This document shows, in pieces, positions 1 to 9,032 of a stretch of DNA of 64,000 bases (positions are counted from its first letter, which is position 1; each line of letters opens with the position of its first letter). The notes beneath the pieces were generated by a model. The model was not told the origin of the DNA and made no database searches. It saw nothing but the letters and a program-made list of their open reading frames with translations. Source of the stretch: Lachnospira rogosae (GTDB taxonomy: Bacteria; Bacillota; Clostridia; Lachnospirales; Lachnospiraceae); the NCBI RefSeq assembly GCF_040096455.1, contig NZ_JBBMER010000001.1:248001-312000 (forward strand), read 5' to 3'. A program made the translations under genes and the position numbers.

Positions 1-937
1 CTTTCACTTTACATTCAGCATCAACATAAGCGGCTACACTTTTGTGAATGGCAGTATCTTCGTATGGAAGATAGTAGTAATTCTTATAATCACTATAATA
101 CAATCTGAGATTATCAGTTATTAATGGCAGTTTGATTTTCATAGTATTGCCATTGATTCTTATGGCATATCCATTATTATCAAGATGAATAACGGGTATG
201 GGAACTGCACAGGGCAGGGTATAGTTAATTATTAAATCTCCATTTTTATTAGTATCATCGGAATATTCAACAGAATATCCGGTATAGGTTACATTTTCTT
301 CTAATACAGCATTGTAGGCAGTTATAGATGAAAGCTGGATTAGTCCGTATACATCATCATAATTATGAAGCAGAAGCAGTTCTTCGTAAGAAGCTTCGCC
401 AGTCTTAACATAGTCGTTGTATACCTTGATAAGCTCGCCGCCAGAGAATTCATCATCACGGCTTATGTTAAGGAATTGCTCAACAGACTTCTGGTTACAA
501 CTTTCAAGCTTTAGTAATGTCTTTAATGGGCGTACACATTTGTATAAATCATAGCTTAAGAGCTTATCAAGTGTGTACGGAATGTTAAGGTGTGCGGCTC
601 TGTCTTTAATAAATGGAATGTCAAAATTATCTCCATTAAAATGCACTAGTGTATCAAATGAAGCGGCAGCATTAAGAAAGCTTGCTATTACCTGCACTTC
701 GTCAGCCTTGGACTGGGCAAGCCACTGTATTATGGTAAGTATGGAATTCTTTATATAAGCAGTGCCGATTAAATAACAGAAGCTTGTCTTGTGCGAAAAG
801 CCGGTTGTTTCAATATCAAAAAATATTGTATGCTCGCTGCAGAGAGAATTATTGATAAAATTATCAGCAGTATTATTAGTATTGCTGTCGTTGTTGTGTA
901 TATCGTTTAGATTAAATGTTTTAGTTATAGTCTTCAT
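1..937 (-). CDS. YprB-like DEDD-family 3'-5' exonuclease (3' end off window)
   Basis: Reading the minus strand from an ATG at 937 gives an open frame of 312 codons that leaves the window at base 1. The start has an AAAGGAT ribosome site seven bases upstream. Residues 39-46 contain an FFDIETTG motif (exo I, D41 and E43), residues 100-106 an FNGDNFD motif (exo II, D103) and residues 191-195 HNYDD (exo III), which together form the DEDD metal-binding set of an RNase H-fold exonuclease. This matches the ribonuclease-H-like/YprB proteins of Firmicutes, whose physiological substrate is not established. The C-terminal part is missing. The gene diverges from rnfC. Confidence 0.8.
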   Translation of the reverse strand, partial: MKTITKTFNLNDIHNNDSNTNNTADNFINNSLCSEHTIFFDIETTGFSHKTSFCYLIGTAYIKNSILTIIQWLAQSKADEVQVIASFLNAAASFDTLVHFNGDNFDIPFIKDRAAHLNIPYTLDKLLSYDLYKCVRPLKTLLKLESCNQKSVEQFLNISRDDEFSGGELIKVYNDYVKTGEASYEELLLLHNYDDVYGLIQLSSITAYNAVLEENVTYTGYSVEYSDDTNKNGDLIINYTLPCAVPIPVIHLDNNGYAIRINGNTMKIKLPLITDNLRLYYSDYKNYYYLPYEDTAIHKSVAAYVDAECKVK

Positions 938-1139
938 TAATTATAAATCCTTTGATTACAAAAAGTGTACGTTAAAAAAATGTCAGTTTTTGTTTATTAT
1001 ATACGAATATATACACAAAAAAAAGTAGATTTTTAATGATAAATGATATATTATATTAATATATTAATTATCGTTCATAATTATTATAAATCAGATACAC
1101 AATCATTAAGCTTGGGTTTTATGGTTGTCTATCTGTTTT

Positions 1140-1168
1140 TGCATTGCTTTGGATGATAACATATATTA
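1140..1168 (+). promoter_or_regulatory. candidate sigma-A promoter for the rnf operon
   Basis: A TTGCAT hexamer at 1140-1145 is followed after 17 bases by TATATT at 1163-1168. It lies just upstream of the AAGGAG ribosome site and the rnfC ATG at 1190, which would give a very short leader. The rest of the 252-base divergent interval (938-1189) is very AT-rich and shows no other clear signal. The assignment rests on hexamer match and position only. Confidence 0.35.
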
Positions 1169-1189
1169 TTTTATAAGGAGAAATATGTC

Positions 1190-2509
1190 ATGGGAAAGTG
1201 TACATTTAAAGGTGGAATACATCCATATGACGGCAAGGAATTATCAAAGGATAAGCCTATAAAAGAGTTGTTCCCTGCTGTAGGAGAGATGGTTTTCCCA
1301 CTTTCACAGCACATCGGTGCGCCGGCAGTTCCAGTAGTTGCCAAAGGTGATTACGTCCTTGCTGGACAGTTGATTGCTGAGGCTGGTGGATTCGTATCAG
1401 CTAATATCCATTCATCTGTTTCTGGTACAGTTAAGGCTATAGAGCCAAGAACGCTAGCCACAGGTGGAAAGTGCAATTCAATCATCATTGAGAATGATGG
1501 AGAATTTAAGGAAGTTGAGTATACTCCTAAGAAGTTAGAAGAACTTTCTAAAGAAGAAGTATTACAAAGAATTAAGGATGCAGGTGTAGTAGGTATGGGT
1601 GGTGCAGGCTTCCCTACTAACGTAAAGTTAAGCCCTAAGAATCCAGAAGGAATTGATTATATTATAGTAAATGGTGCTGAATGTGAACCATACCTTACAT
1701 CCGATTACAGAAGACTTCTTGAAGAGTCAGACAAGATTGTACTCGGCTTAAAGGTTGCATTAAGCATCTTTGATCACGCTAAGGGTATTATTGGTATTGA
1801 AGATAATAAGCCTGAAGCCATTAAAGTTATGCAGGCAGCAGTTGCATCTGAGCCAGATATCGAGGTTAAGGTTTTAAAGACTAAATATCCTCAGGGTGGT
1901 GAGCGTAGTCTTATCTATGCTACAACAGGCAGAAGCATCAACTCAACTATGCTTCCAGCAGATGCAGGATGTATTGTACATAACGTAGATACAATATACA
2001 GCATATATATGGCTGTTATTGAAGGAAAGCCACTTACTAAGAGAATCGTTACTGTTACAGGTGATGGTGTTAAAGAACCAGGCAACTTCTATGTATGGCT
2101 TGGTATGAACTACAGACAGCTTCTTGAAGCAGTCGGCGGAGTGGTTGGCGAACCAGAGAAGTACATATCAGGTGGTCCTATGATGGGATTTGCTATGTAC
2201 AGTCTTGATGTACCAGTTATAAAGGGAAGCTCATCACTTCTTGTATTCCAGAATGATGTTGTATCTAAGCTTGAAGAGACAGCATGTATCCGTTGTGGAA
2301 GATGTGGTGAAGGATGTCCAAGCCATTTACTTCCAGCTAAGCTTGCTTCATTTGCAGCTAAGAACGATGAAGCTGGTTTCGTTAAGTTTGATGGTATGGA
2401 GTGTGTAATGTGCGGAAGCTGTTCATATGTCTGTCCAGCTAAGAGACCATTAACACAGCAGATTAAGGCTATGAGAAGTATCGTTCTGGCTAACAGAAGA
2501 AAGAAATAA
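1190..2509 (+). CDS. rnfC: electron transport complex subunit RnfC
   Basis: RnfC is the membrane-associated NADH-binding subunit of the Rnf complex, which couples electron transfer from reduced ferredoxin to NAD+ to Na+ or H+ export. The 439-residue length fits the family. A glycine-rich GMGGAGFP segment near residue 135 belongs to the NADH/FMN-binding fold. Two ferredoxin motifs sit near the C-terminus: C366-C369-C372-C376 and C405-C408-C411-C415. The ATG follows AAGGAG at a normal distance. First gene of rnfCDGEAB; rnfD begins 13 bases downstream. Confidence 0.96.
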   Translation: MGKCTFKGGIHPYDGKELSKDKPIKELFPAVGEMVFPLSQHIGAPAVPVVAKGDYVLAGQLIAEAGGFVSANIHSSVSGTVKAIEPRTLATGGKCNSIIIENDGEFKEVEYTPKKLEELSKEEVLQRIKDAGVVGMGGAGFPTNVKLSPKNPEGIDYIIVNGAECEPYLTSDYRRLLEESDKIVLGLKVALSIFDHAKGIIGIEDNKPEAIKVMQAAVASEPDIEVKVLKTKYPQGGERSLIYATTGRSINSTMLPADAGCIVHNVDTIYSIYMAVIEGKPLTKRIVTVTGDGVKEPGNFYVWLGMNYRQLLEAVGGVVGEPEKYISGGPMMGFAMYSLDVPVIKGSSSLLVFQNDVVSKLEETACIRCGRCGEGCPSHLLPAKLASFAAKNDEAGFVKFDGMECVMCGSCSYVCPAKRPLTQQIKAMRSIVLANRRKK

Positions 2510-2522
2510 GGGAGGATTAAAA

Positions 2523-3494
2523 GTGAGCGAGATTTTTAACGTATCAACTAATCCACATGTACGTAGCAAGGATACTACTCAGACTATTATGAGAGACGTG
2601 CTTATAGCGTTAGCCCCTGCTAGTATATTTGGTATTTATAACTTCGGAGTCCAGGCACTTATTCGTATCATAGTTGGTATTGCAGTGTGTATGGCTTCTG
2701 AAGCAGTATATGAGTATTTTATGCATAAGAAGATAACAGTTATGGACCTTAGTGCCGCTGTTACAGGTCTTCTTATTGCACTTAACATTCCATCAACTCT
2801 CAACATTGGTTTTGAGATTGTTGGCTGTGTATTTGCAATTATTATTGTTAAGCAGTTGTTTGGCGGAATTGGTCAGAACTTTATGAACCCTGCACTTGCA
2901 GCAAGATGTTTCCTTCTTATTGCATATACAGGTCCAATGACTAACTTCGTATGTGATGCATATTCTGGAGCTACACCTCTTGCTATATTAAAGCCAGGTT
3001 CAGAGGTTGTAGGACAGACAGCCCCTACACTTCTTACTATGTTTATTGGTAAGACAAGCGGTGTTATCGGTGAGACATCAGTTATATGTCTTCTTATCGG
3101 TGCTATATATCTTGTTGTAAGAAAGATTATTTCTTTAAGAATTCCACTTTCTTACATTGGAACATTTGCAGTGCTTATATTCCTTTTCGCACCAGGACAT
3201 CAGTTTGATGCTATGTATATGTTACAGGAAATCTGTGGTGGTGGTCTTATTCTTGGTGCTTTCTTTATGGCAACTGATTATGTTACATCACCTATCACAC
3301 CTAATGGTAAGTTAGTATTCGGTGTCTGCTTAGGTTTACTTACATTCATATTCAGAATGTTCGGTGGTTCAGCAGAAGGCGTTTCATACGCAATCATCTT
3401 CTGTAACCTCTTAGTACCTCTTATCGAAAGAGTTACAGTACCTAAGTCATTTGGCAAGAAAAAGCCGGAAAAAAAGGCAAAGGAGGCTGCATAA
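2523..3494 (+). CDS. rnfD: electron transport complex subunit RnfD
   Basis: RnfD is an integral membrane subunit carrying a covalent FMN. The 323-residue protein is strongly hydrophobic with many predicted helices. A DAYSGATP segment matches the flavinylation consensus DxxSGAT, with Thr151 as the expected phosphodiester-FMN acceptor. It starts at GTG preceded by GGGAGG. The C-terminal tail is lysine-rich, as expected for a cytoplasmic end. rnfG begins one base after its stop codon, so the two are probably translationally coupled. Confidence 0.95.
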   Translation: MSEIFNVSTNPHVRSKDTTQTIMRDVLIALAPASIFGIYNFGVQALIRIIVGIAVCMASEAVYEYFMHKKITVMDLSAAVTGLLIALNIPSTLNIGFEIVGCVFAIIIVKQLFGGIGQNFMNPALAARCFLLIAYTGPMTNFVCDAYSGATPLAILKPGSEVVGQTAPTLLTMFIGKTSGVIGETSVICLLIGAIYLVVRKIISLRIPLSYIGTFAVLIFLFAPGHQFDAMYMLQEICGGGLILGAFFMATDYVTSPITPNGKLVFGVCLGLLTFIFRMFGGSAEGVSYAIIFCNLLVPLIERVTVPKSFGKKKPEKKAKEAA

Positions 3495-3495
3495 G

Positions 3496-4158
3496 ATGAA
3501 GAATATAATAAAAGACGCATGTATATTATTCGCAATTACACTTGTTGCAGGTATCCTTCTTGGTCTTGTATATAATGTAACTAAAGACCCTATCGCACAG
3601 CAGAACGAGAAGGCTAAGCAGAAGGCTTACCAGGAGGTTATTGCTGATGCTGATAAGTTTGAAGCACTTGATGGAAGTTATGCTTCTGATAAGGTAGCAG
3701 AAACAGCTAAGGCAGTACTTTCAGCTTCTGCAACAGATTTCTCTAAGGATGATGTATCAGAGGTAGTTGCTGGTATTAAGAATGGTAAGATTATAGGTTT
3801 CGTAGTAACAGTTGTTGCACATGATGGTTACGGCGGAGATATCAAGTTCTCTGTTGGACTTTCAACAGATGGAACATATCTTGGAACATCTATTCTTACA
3901 ATAAGTGAAACAGCAGGTCTTGGTATGAGAGCTAAGCAGGATCCTTCATTCTTAGCACAGTTTAACGGAACTAAGACTTCAGAATATAAGGTAGTAACAG
4001 ATGGAACAGGTTCATCATCAGACAGCTCTATTGATGCAATCGGTGGTTCTACAGTTACATCTAAGGCTATAACAAAGGGTGTTAATGCAGCATTAGCTGT
4101 ATATGCAGACCTTGCTAAGGCTAATGTTAAGACAGTAGGAGGTGTTTCAGTTGAATAA
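3496..4158 (+). CDS. rnfG: electron transport complex subunit RnfG
   Basis: RnfG is an FMN-binding subunit with one N-terminal membrane helix (about residues 8-27) and a large extracytoplasmic domain. An in-frame extension upstream exists inside rnfD, but the ATG at 3496 is preceded by AAGGAGG and gives the normal start MKNIIKDAC. The segment D180-A-I-G-G-S-T186 fits the ApbE flavinylation consensus, so Thr186 is the likely FMN site. Length 220 residues. Its last eight bases overlap rnfE. Confidence 0.94.
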   Translation: MKNIIKDACILFAITLVAGILLGLVYNVTKDPIAQQNEKAKQKAYQEVIADADKFEALDGSYASDKVAETAKAVLSASATDFSKDDVSEVVAGIKNGKIIGFVVTVVAHDGYGGDIKFSVGLSTDGTYLGTSILTISETAGLGMRAKQDPSFLAQFNGTKTSEYKVVTDGTGSSSDSSIDAIGGSTVTSKAITKGVNAALAVYADLAKANVKTVGGVSVE

Positions 4159-4816
4159 ATGTGTTGAAAGACTTTATAATGGTATTATCAAAGAGAATCC
4201 TACTCTGGTTTTAACACTTGGTATGTGTCCTACACTTGCGGTTACTACATCAGCAATCAATGGTATCGGAATGGGACTTTCTACAACAGCAGTTCTTATG
4301 CTTTCTAACCTTTTCATTTCATTACTTAGAAAGGTTATTCCAGACAGCGTAAGAATGCCAGCTTATATCGTGATCGTTGCATCATTTGTTACAATAATAC
4401 AGTTCTTATTACAGGGCTTTGTGCCATCTATATATGATGCACTTGGTATCTATATACCACTTATCGTTGTTAACTGTATTATCTTAGGACGTGCAGAGTC
4501 ATATGCTTCTAAGAACCCAGCACTTCCATCAATGTTTGATGGTATCGGAATGGGACTTGGTTTCACATGTGCTATCACAATTCTTGGTGCAATCAGAGAG
4601 TTACTTGGTGGTGGAACAATCCTTTCAACAGGTAGTTCAGCACTTGTAGATCTTTCTAACTTTGGTTATACACCAGCTAGTATATTTATCCTTGCACCTG
4701 GTGCATTCTTCGTACTTGCTATGTGTGTAGCTGTTATGAACAGAGTAAAGAGAAAGCATGGAATGAAGCCTGCTGAGGTTCCAGACTATGTTTCAGATGA
4801 AGAAAAAGAGAACTAA
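4151..4816 (+). CDS. rnfE: electron transport complex subunit RnfE
   Basis: RnfE is one of two homologous six-helix membrane subunits (with RnfA) that bracket the membrane Fe-S cluster of the complex. The start is a TTG at 4151, inside the end of rnfG and six bases after AGGAGGTG (4137-4144); the in-frame GTG at 4142 lies within that ribosome site and cannot be used. This gives 221 residues beginning MNKCVERLYNGIIKENP, typical of RnfE. The segments ENPTLVLTLGMCPTLAV and LGIYIPLIVVNCIILGRAE are family hallmarks. Confidence 0.94.
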   Translation: MNKCVERLYNGIIKENPTLVLTLGMCPTLAVTTSAINGIGMGLSTTAVLMLSNLFISLLRKVIPDSVRMPAYIVIVASFVTIIQFLLQGFVPSIYDALGIYIPLIVVNCIILGRAESYASKNPALPSMFDGIGMGLGFTCAITILGAIRELLGGGTILSTGSSALVDLSNFGYTPASIFILAPGAFFVLAMCVAVMNRVKRKHGMKPAEVPDYVSDEEKEN

Positions 4817-4832
4817 GGGAGGAGAGTAAAAG

Positions 4833-5405
4833 ATGAATTTATTAGTTATCGCTATAAGCACAGCGCTTGTTAACAACGTTGTATTAAGCCAGTTCTTAGG
4901 TCTGTGTCCTTTCCTTGGTGTATCGAAGAAAATAAACACAGCTGCCGGAATGGGTGGCGCTGTTATCGGTGTTATCTCTATATCATCAATCATATGCAGC
5001 CTTATATATGATTTTATATTAACACCACTTAACCTTACATACCTGAATACTGTAGTATTCATTCTTGTAATAGCAACATTAGTTCAGTTTGTTGAAATGG
5101 TACTTAAGAAGTGTATGCCACCTTTATATGAGGCACTTGGTGTATACCTTCCACTTATCACAACTAACTGTGCCGTACTTGGTATTGCTTTAACAAATGT
5201 ACAGAATTCATACAACTTAATTGAATCATTTGTAAGTGGTCTTGGTACAGCTATTGGTTTCACAATAGCTATCGTAATAATGGCTGGTGTACGTGAGCGT
5301 ACAGAGGACAATGATGTTCCAGAAAGTTTTAAGGGAATGCCTATCGTTCTTTTAACAGCAGGACTTATGTCAATTGCATTTTTCGGATTTTCAGGAATAA
5401 TCTAA
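4833..5405 (+). CDS. rnfA: electron transport complex subunit RnfA
   Basis: RnfA is the membrane partner of RnfE. The 190-residue protein is hydrophobic throughout with six predicted helices. It shows the family segments NNVVLSQFLGLCPFLGVS near the N-terminus and LGVYLPLITTNCAVLG in the middle; the conserved Cys in each half (C24 region and C111 region) corresponds to ligands of the membrane-embedded [2Fe-2S] cluster in characterised Rnf/Nqr complexes. The ATG follows GGGAGGAG. Spacing to rnfE is 16 bases and to rnfB 15 bases. Confidence 0.95.
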   Translation: MNLLVIAISTALVNNVVLSQFLGLCPFLGVSKKINTAAGMGGAVIGVISISSIICSLIYDFILTPLNLTYLNTVVFILVIATLVQFVEMVLKKCMPPLYEALGVYLPLITTNCAVLGIALTNVQNSYNLIESFVSGLGTAIGFTIAIVIMAGVRERTEDNDVPESFKGMPIVLLTAGLMSIAFFGFSGII

Positions 5406-5420
5406 GGAGGATATTGAATA

Positions 5421-6215
5421 ATGACAGGTATTATTATTGCGGCTTGTGCCGTAGGTGTAACAGGTCTTCTTCTTGGACTCTTCCTTGGATTTATGGGAAA
5501 GAAGTTTGCAGTTGAGGTTGACCAGAAGGAAATAGATGTAAGAGCAGAGCTTCCAGGTAACAACTGTGGTGGTTGTGGATACGCAGGTTGTGATGCACTT
5601 GCAAAGGCTATCGCAGCAGGTGAAGCTGATTGTGGTGCATGTCCAGTTGGTGGTGCTCCGGTAGCAGCAAAGATAGCAGCTATTATGGGTGCTGAGGCAG
5701 GAAGCCAGGAGCGTATGACAGCGTTCGTTAAGTGTGGCGGAGACTGTGATAAGGCTAAGAATAACTATGTATATTCTGGTGTACAGGATTGTACTATGAT
5801 GAACATAGCACCTAATGGTGGTCCTAAGGGATGTACATACGGATGTATGGGTTATGGCTCATGCGTTAAGGCTTGTCCATTCGATGCTATCCACGTAGTT
5901 AATGGTGTAGCTGTAGTAGATAAGGAAAAGTGTAAGGCTTGTGGTAAGTGTGTTGCTACATGTCCAAGACACCTTATCGAGCTTATTCCATACAAGGCAT
6001 CTTATGCAGTTAACTGTTCTTCACAGAACAAGGGTAAGGATGTTATGCAGGTATGTTCAGTTGGATGTATCGGCTGTATGTTATGTACAAAGCAGTGCGA
6101 GTATGGTGCTATCACTGTAGAGAACAATATCGCACACATTGACCAGTCTAAGTGCGTTGGCTGTGGCAAGTGTGCTGAAAAGTGTCCTAAGAAGATTATT
6201 CATAAGCAGAATTAA
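5421..6215 (+). CDS. rnfB: electron transport complex subunit RnfB, polyferredoxin
   Basis: RnfB receives electrons from soluble ferredoxin. It has an N-terminal membrane helix (about residues 3-24), then the Fe-S domain C-x2-C-x4-C-x16-C (NCGGCGYAGC onward, around residues 49-74), and two ferredoxin-like repeats, each with two CxxCxxCxxxCP-type motifs; the last is CVGCGKCAEKCP. The 264-residue length fits clostridial RnfB. It is the last gene of the operon; a terminator follows 30 bases after the stop codon. Confidence 0.95.
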   Translation: MTGIIIAACAVGVTGLLLGLFLGFMGKKFAVEVDQKEIDVRAELPGNNCGGCGYAGCDALAKAIAAGEADCGACPVGGAPVAAKIAAIMGAEAGSQERMTAFVKCGGDCDKAKNNYVYSGVQDCTMMNIAPNGGPKGCTYGCMGYGSCVKACPFDAIHVVNGVAVVDKEKCKACGKCVATCPRHLIELIPYKASYAVNCSSQNKGKDVMQVCSVGCIGCMLCTKQCEYGAITVENNIAHIDQSKCVGCGKCAEKCPKKIIHKQN

Positions 6216-6245
6216 TTGTAGTGTAATCGGGTAAATCAAAATTAT

Positions 6246-6296
6246 AAAAACCGCTGGTGGAAATGTTGGGAATGGCATTTTTGCTGGCGGTTTTTT
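6246..6296 (+). terminator. rho-independent terminator of the rnf operon
   Basis: AAAAACCGC at 6246-6254 pairs with GCGGTTTTTT at 6287-6296 around an interrupted inner stem, ending in a run of six T. It lies directly after rnfB and before mcrB and separates the core rnf operon from the restriction genes. Confidence 0.85.
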
Positions 6297-6414
6297 GTGA
6301 TGTAGAGGTTGGTAAAGAAGTTTATAGTTTAAAGAGTGTAGATGTAAACCCTGCACAAATATGATAAAATAAAAGTCAAGAGTTTGTATATTTTTTTGAA
6401 TTGAGGTGATATGT

Positions 6415-9018
6415 TTGGCTAATCCAAAAGAAGACAATGAAAATAATACGGAATGGATTATTGCGTGTAATCCAGATAAATATGATGTTATTGGAGCCTT
6501 TCATGAGTTAGGTTCAATAGATTGGACACAAAGTGCCAACATTGTTGTAGGAGATATTGTTTACATATACGTTTCAAATACGGTTCGCACTATAAAAGTT
6601 AAATGTAAAGTAAATGCTGTCAATAAAGCAGTACCAACTATAGATGATAGTAAATTTAATAAGTCAGATGAATTTGATGGCTCAAAGGGGCGATATATGG
6701 AGCTGGAAATGATTGAAGAATTTTCAACAGGATTGTTTGAAAAGAGTAGATTAGAACAACATAGTTTTAAATCGCCACTTGGACCAGTGAGAGTATCATC
6801 GGAATTAAAAGAGTATTTAGATATTGTTCAGGAATTGCTTCGCGCAGATGAAATGGAACCAGATACTCACGATGCAACATATGAATTAATTAGAGAGGTT
6901 ATAAATTCATATGAAATAATGGGAGATTTATCTGTATGTGATTATAGGGATTTGGATTTAGTATATCTTATGAGTGTGGGAACCTGGAGACATGGATTTG
7001 ATTCAAAAAAGAAAACAATAGATGCTAGTCACCTTCCTGATAGCGAAAAAAGCAGATTGAAAAACTTGTTGGATGAACTTGGAGAGAGGGCAAAACGTGG
7101 AGAATATGCCAATAATAAGGAAATCAATGCTAACTTTGGTATGTTCGGAACAGGACTTTATACATTTGGACAAAAAACAGATGAGCACTCACCAAAAGAC
7201 TTTATTCAAATGTGTATTGATATTAAGAACCTTTCTAATGATGAGGAAATATTTAATAGATGTGAACGGACATTAAATGAGGACTTTCATGGAATGCGAG
7301 CTGCATCAGCATCTATGATACTTCATTGTTTGAAACCTATGACTTTTCCTATTTTTAATAGTAACATGGGTTTTGACAATATTTATGTGTATTTCAATAT
7401 TGGTATTAAACGTAAAACAGAACTATGTACATATATCGAAAATGTAAGAATTGTTAAGGCATTTCGTGACAAATATTTTACTGTGAAAAATTATAGGATA
7501 TTTGATATTGCGGCGTGGGAGATTGGAAAAGCAAGACAACACACTAATATTGACTATTTAGGAGCAACTGATTATTATCCAAGTCTTAATGAATATAATC
7601 CTGGGATTACAGCAGAAGAATATGAAAGAATTCTTGATAATGAGAATATTGTAAAACGTGTATGGTTAGACACTCTTTATTATTTGTACATAATGGGTGG
7701 AACAGGAAGCTGCAAGCAGATAACAAATAAATATGGAAATAGCGCAGCACATTATAATATGAATACAATAAAAGTGGCTAAGGCAGTGCATAAGGAAACG
7801 CAATGCCCATTATGCGTAAGAGAGTCTGGTGAAAATGAATATTGGCCGGTGCTATTCTATGGAAGAGCTTTGGAAGACAGTGATGAAGGCGTATTTAGTT
7901 ATAAGATGAGGGAGCCTTTGATGGAAGCAATTAAATCGTTAGAAGAAAGAGGTGTGTTTCAGGAAATGAAAGAATTAGATAAAGAGTTTGATAAGAACTT
8001 AATATTATATGGTCCCCCTGGAACTGGTAAGACATATAATTCTGTTATATATGCTGTTGCAATTTGTGACGGAAAGCCAGTAGATGAACTTACAGATTAC
8101 GCTGCAGTTATGTCAAGATATAACGAATTAAAGAAGGCTGGAAGAATATCATTTACTACATTTCATCAGTCATATGGATACGAAGAATTTATAGAGGGGA
8201 TTAAACCAATTATTGATGAAAATAAGCAGGACATTGGATATACAATAGAACCGGGAGTGTTTAAGAAGTTTTGTGACAATGCGAAAAGTATTACTCGTAC
8301 AAGTACAGGTATAGAAAGCACGGTAATTGAAGAGAATACAGAGCCATATGTATTTATTATTGATGAAATTAATAGAGGAAATATATCAAAAATATTTGGT
8401 GAATTGATTACATTAATTGAAAGTACAAAGAGAGCAGGGATGCCTGAAGCAGCATCAGCTATACTGCCGTATTCGGGTGATGAATTTAGTGTGCCATCTA
8501 ATGTATATATTTTAGGAACAATGAATACAGCCGATAGATCTATTGCGTTGATGGATACAGCTCTTCGGAGAAGATTTCAGTTTGTTGAGATGATGCCAGA
8601 CTCTGATGTACTTAGAAAAATTCATGCAGATAAGGTAGAGGATTTAGATGTGGCAGCAATGCTTGATAAAATTAATGAAAGAATCGAGTACTTATATGAC
8701 AGGGAGCACACTATTGGACACGCTTTCTTTACTGACCTCAAAGATGATGCAACACTTGTAAAGTTACAGTCTATTTTTGAAAAGTCTGTAATTCCATTAT
8801 TGCAGGAATATTTCTATGAAGATTATCAGAAGATACAGCTTGTCCTGGGGGATAATGCAAAGAGCGATGACAGCTTGAAATTTATTATTGATGAAAAAGT
8901 TATAGCAAAGAATATTTTTAAAGGAAATGTGGAAGATGTTATCGATCTTCCGGAAAAGAAATATTCAATCAATTCTAAAGCATTTGAAAATATTAATAGT
9001 TATAAAGAAATTTTGTGA
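6415..9018 (+). CDS. McrB-type restriction NTPase with N-terminal EVE-like reader domain
   Basis: Motor subunit of a type IV (modification-dependent) restriction system. Residues 1-100 (WIIACNP, GDIVYIYVS) resemble the EVE/PUA-like fold that reads modified bases. A middle helical region of unknown fold follows, then an AAA+ GTPase domain: Walker A GPPGTGKT at 533-540, Walker B IIDE with D650/E651, and MNTADRS at 703-709 followed by LRRRF, all typical of McrB. The start is chosen as TTG 6415, five bases after GAGGTG; an in-frame GTG at 6406 lies inside that site. 867 residues. It ends three bases past the first possible mcrC start, so the pair is one operon. Confidence 0.88.
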   Translation: MANPKEDNENNTEWIIACNPDKYDVIGAFHELGSIDWTQSANIVVGDIVYIYVSNTVRTIKVKCKVNAVNKAVPTIDDSKFNKSDEFDGSKGRYMELEMIEEFSTGLFEKSRLEQHSFKSPLGPVRVSSELKEYLDIVQELLRADEMEPDTHDATYELIREVINSYEIMGDLSVCDYRDLDLVYLMSVGTWRHGFDSKKKTIDASHLPDSEKSRLKNLLDELGERAKRGEYANNKEINANFGMFGTGLYTFGQKTDEHSPKDFIQMCIDIKNLSNDEEIFNRCERTLNEDFHGMRAASASMILHCLKPMTFPIFNSNMGFDNIYVYFNIGIKRKTELCTYIENVRIVKAFRDKYFTVKNYRIFDIAAWEIGKARQHTNIDYLGATDYYPSLNEYNPGITAEEYERILDNENIVKRVWLDTLYYLYIMGGTGSCKQITNKYGNSAAHYNMNTIKVAKAVHKETQCPLCVRESGENEYWPVLFYGRALEDSDEGVFSYKMREPLMEAIKSLEERGVFQEMKELDKEFDKNLILYGPPGTGKTYNSVIYAVAICDGKPVDELTDYAAVMSRYNELKKAGRISFTTFHQSYGYEEFIEGIKPIIDENKQDIGYTIEPGVFKKFCDNAKSITRTSTGIESTVIEENTEPYVFIIDEINRGNISKIFGELITLIESTKRAGMPEAASAILPYSGDEFSVPSNVYILGTMNTADRSIALMDTALRRRFQFVEMMPDSDVLRKIHADKVEDLDVAAMLDKINERIEYLYDREHTIGHAFFTDLKDDATLVKLQSIFEKSVIPLLQEYFYEDYQKIQLVLGDNAKSDDSLKFIIDEKVIAKNIFKGNVEDVIDLPEKKYSINSKAFENINSYKEIL

Positions 9019-9032
9019 AGTGTGGTGATAAC

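Noticed and set aside
573..1028. Plus-strand ORFs in the first kilobase
   Set aside because: They are shadows of the minus-strand exonuclease gene, whose frame shows the DEDD motifs and a ribosome site; the plus-strand products have no recognisable features.
6406..6414. GTG start for mcrB at 6406
   Set aside because: This GTG lies within the GAGGTGAT ribosome site. TTG 6415 is at normal distance from it; the ATG at 6411 is out of frame and stops after three codons.
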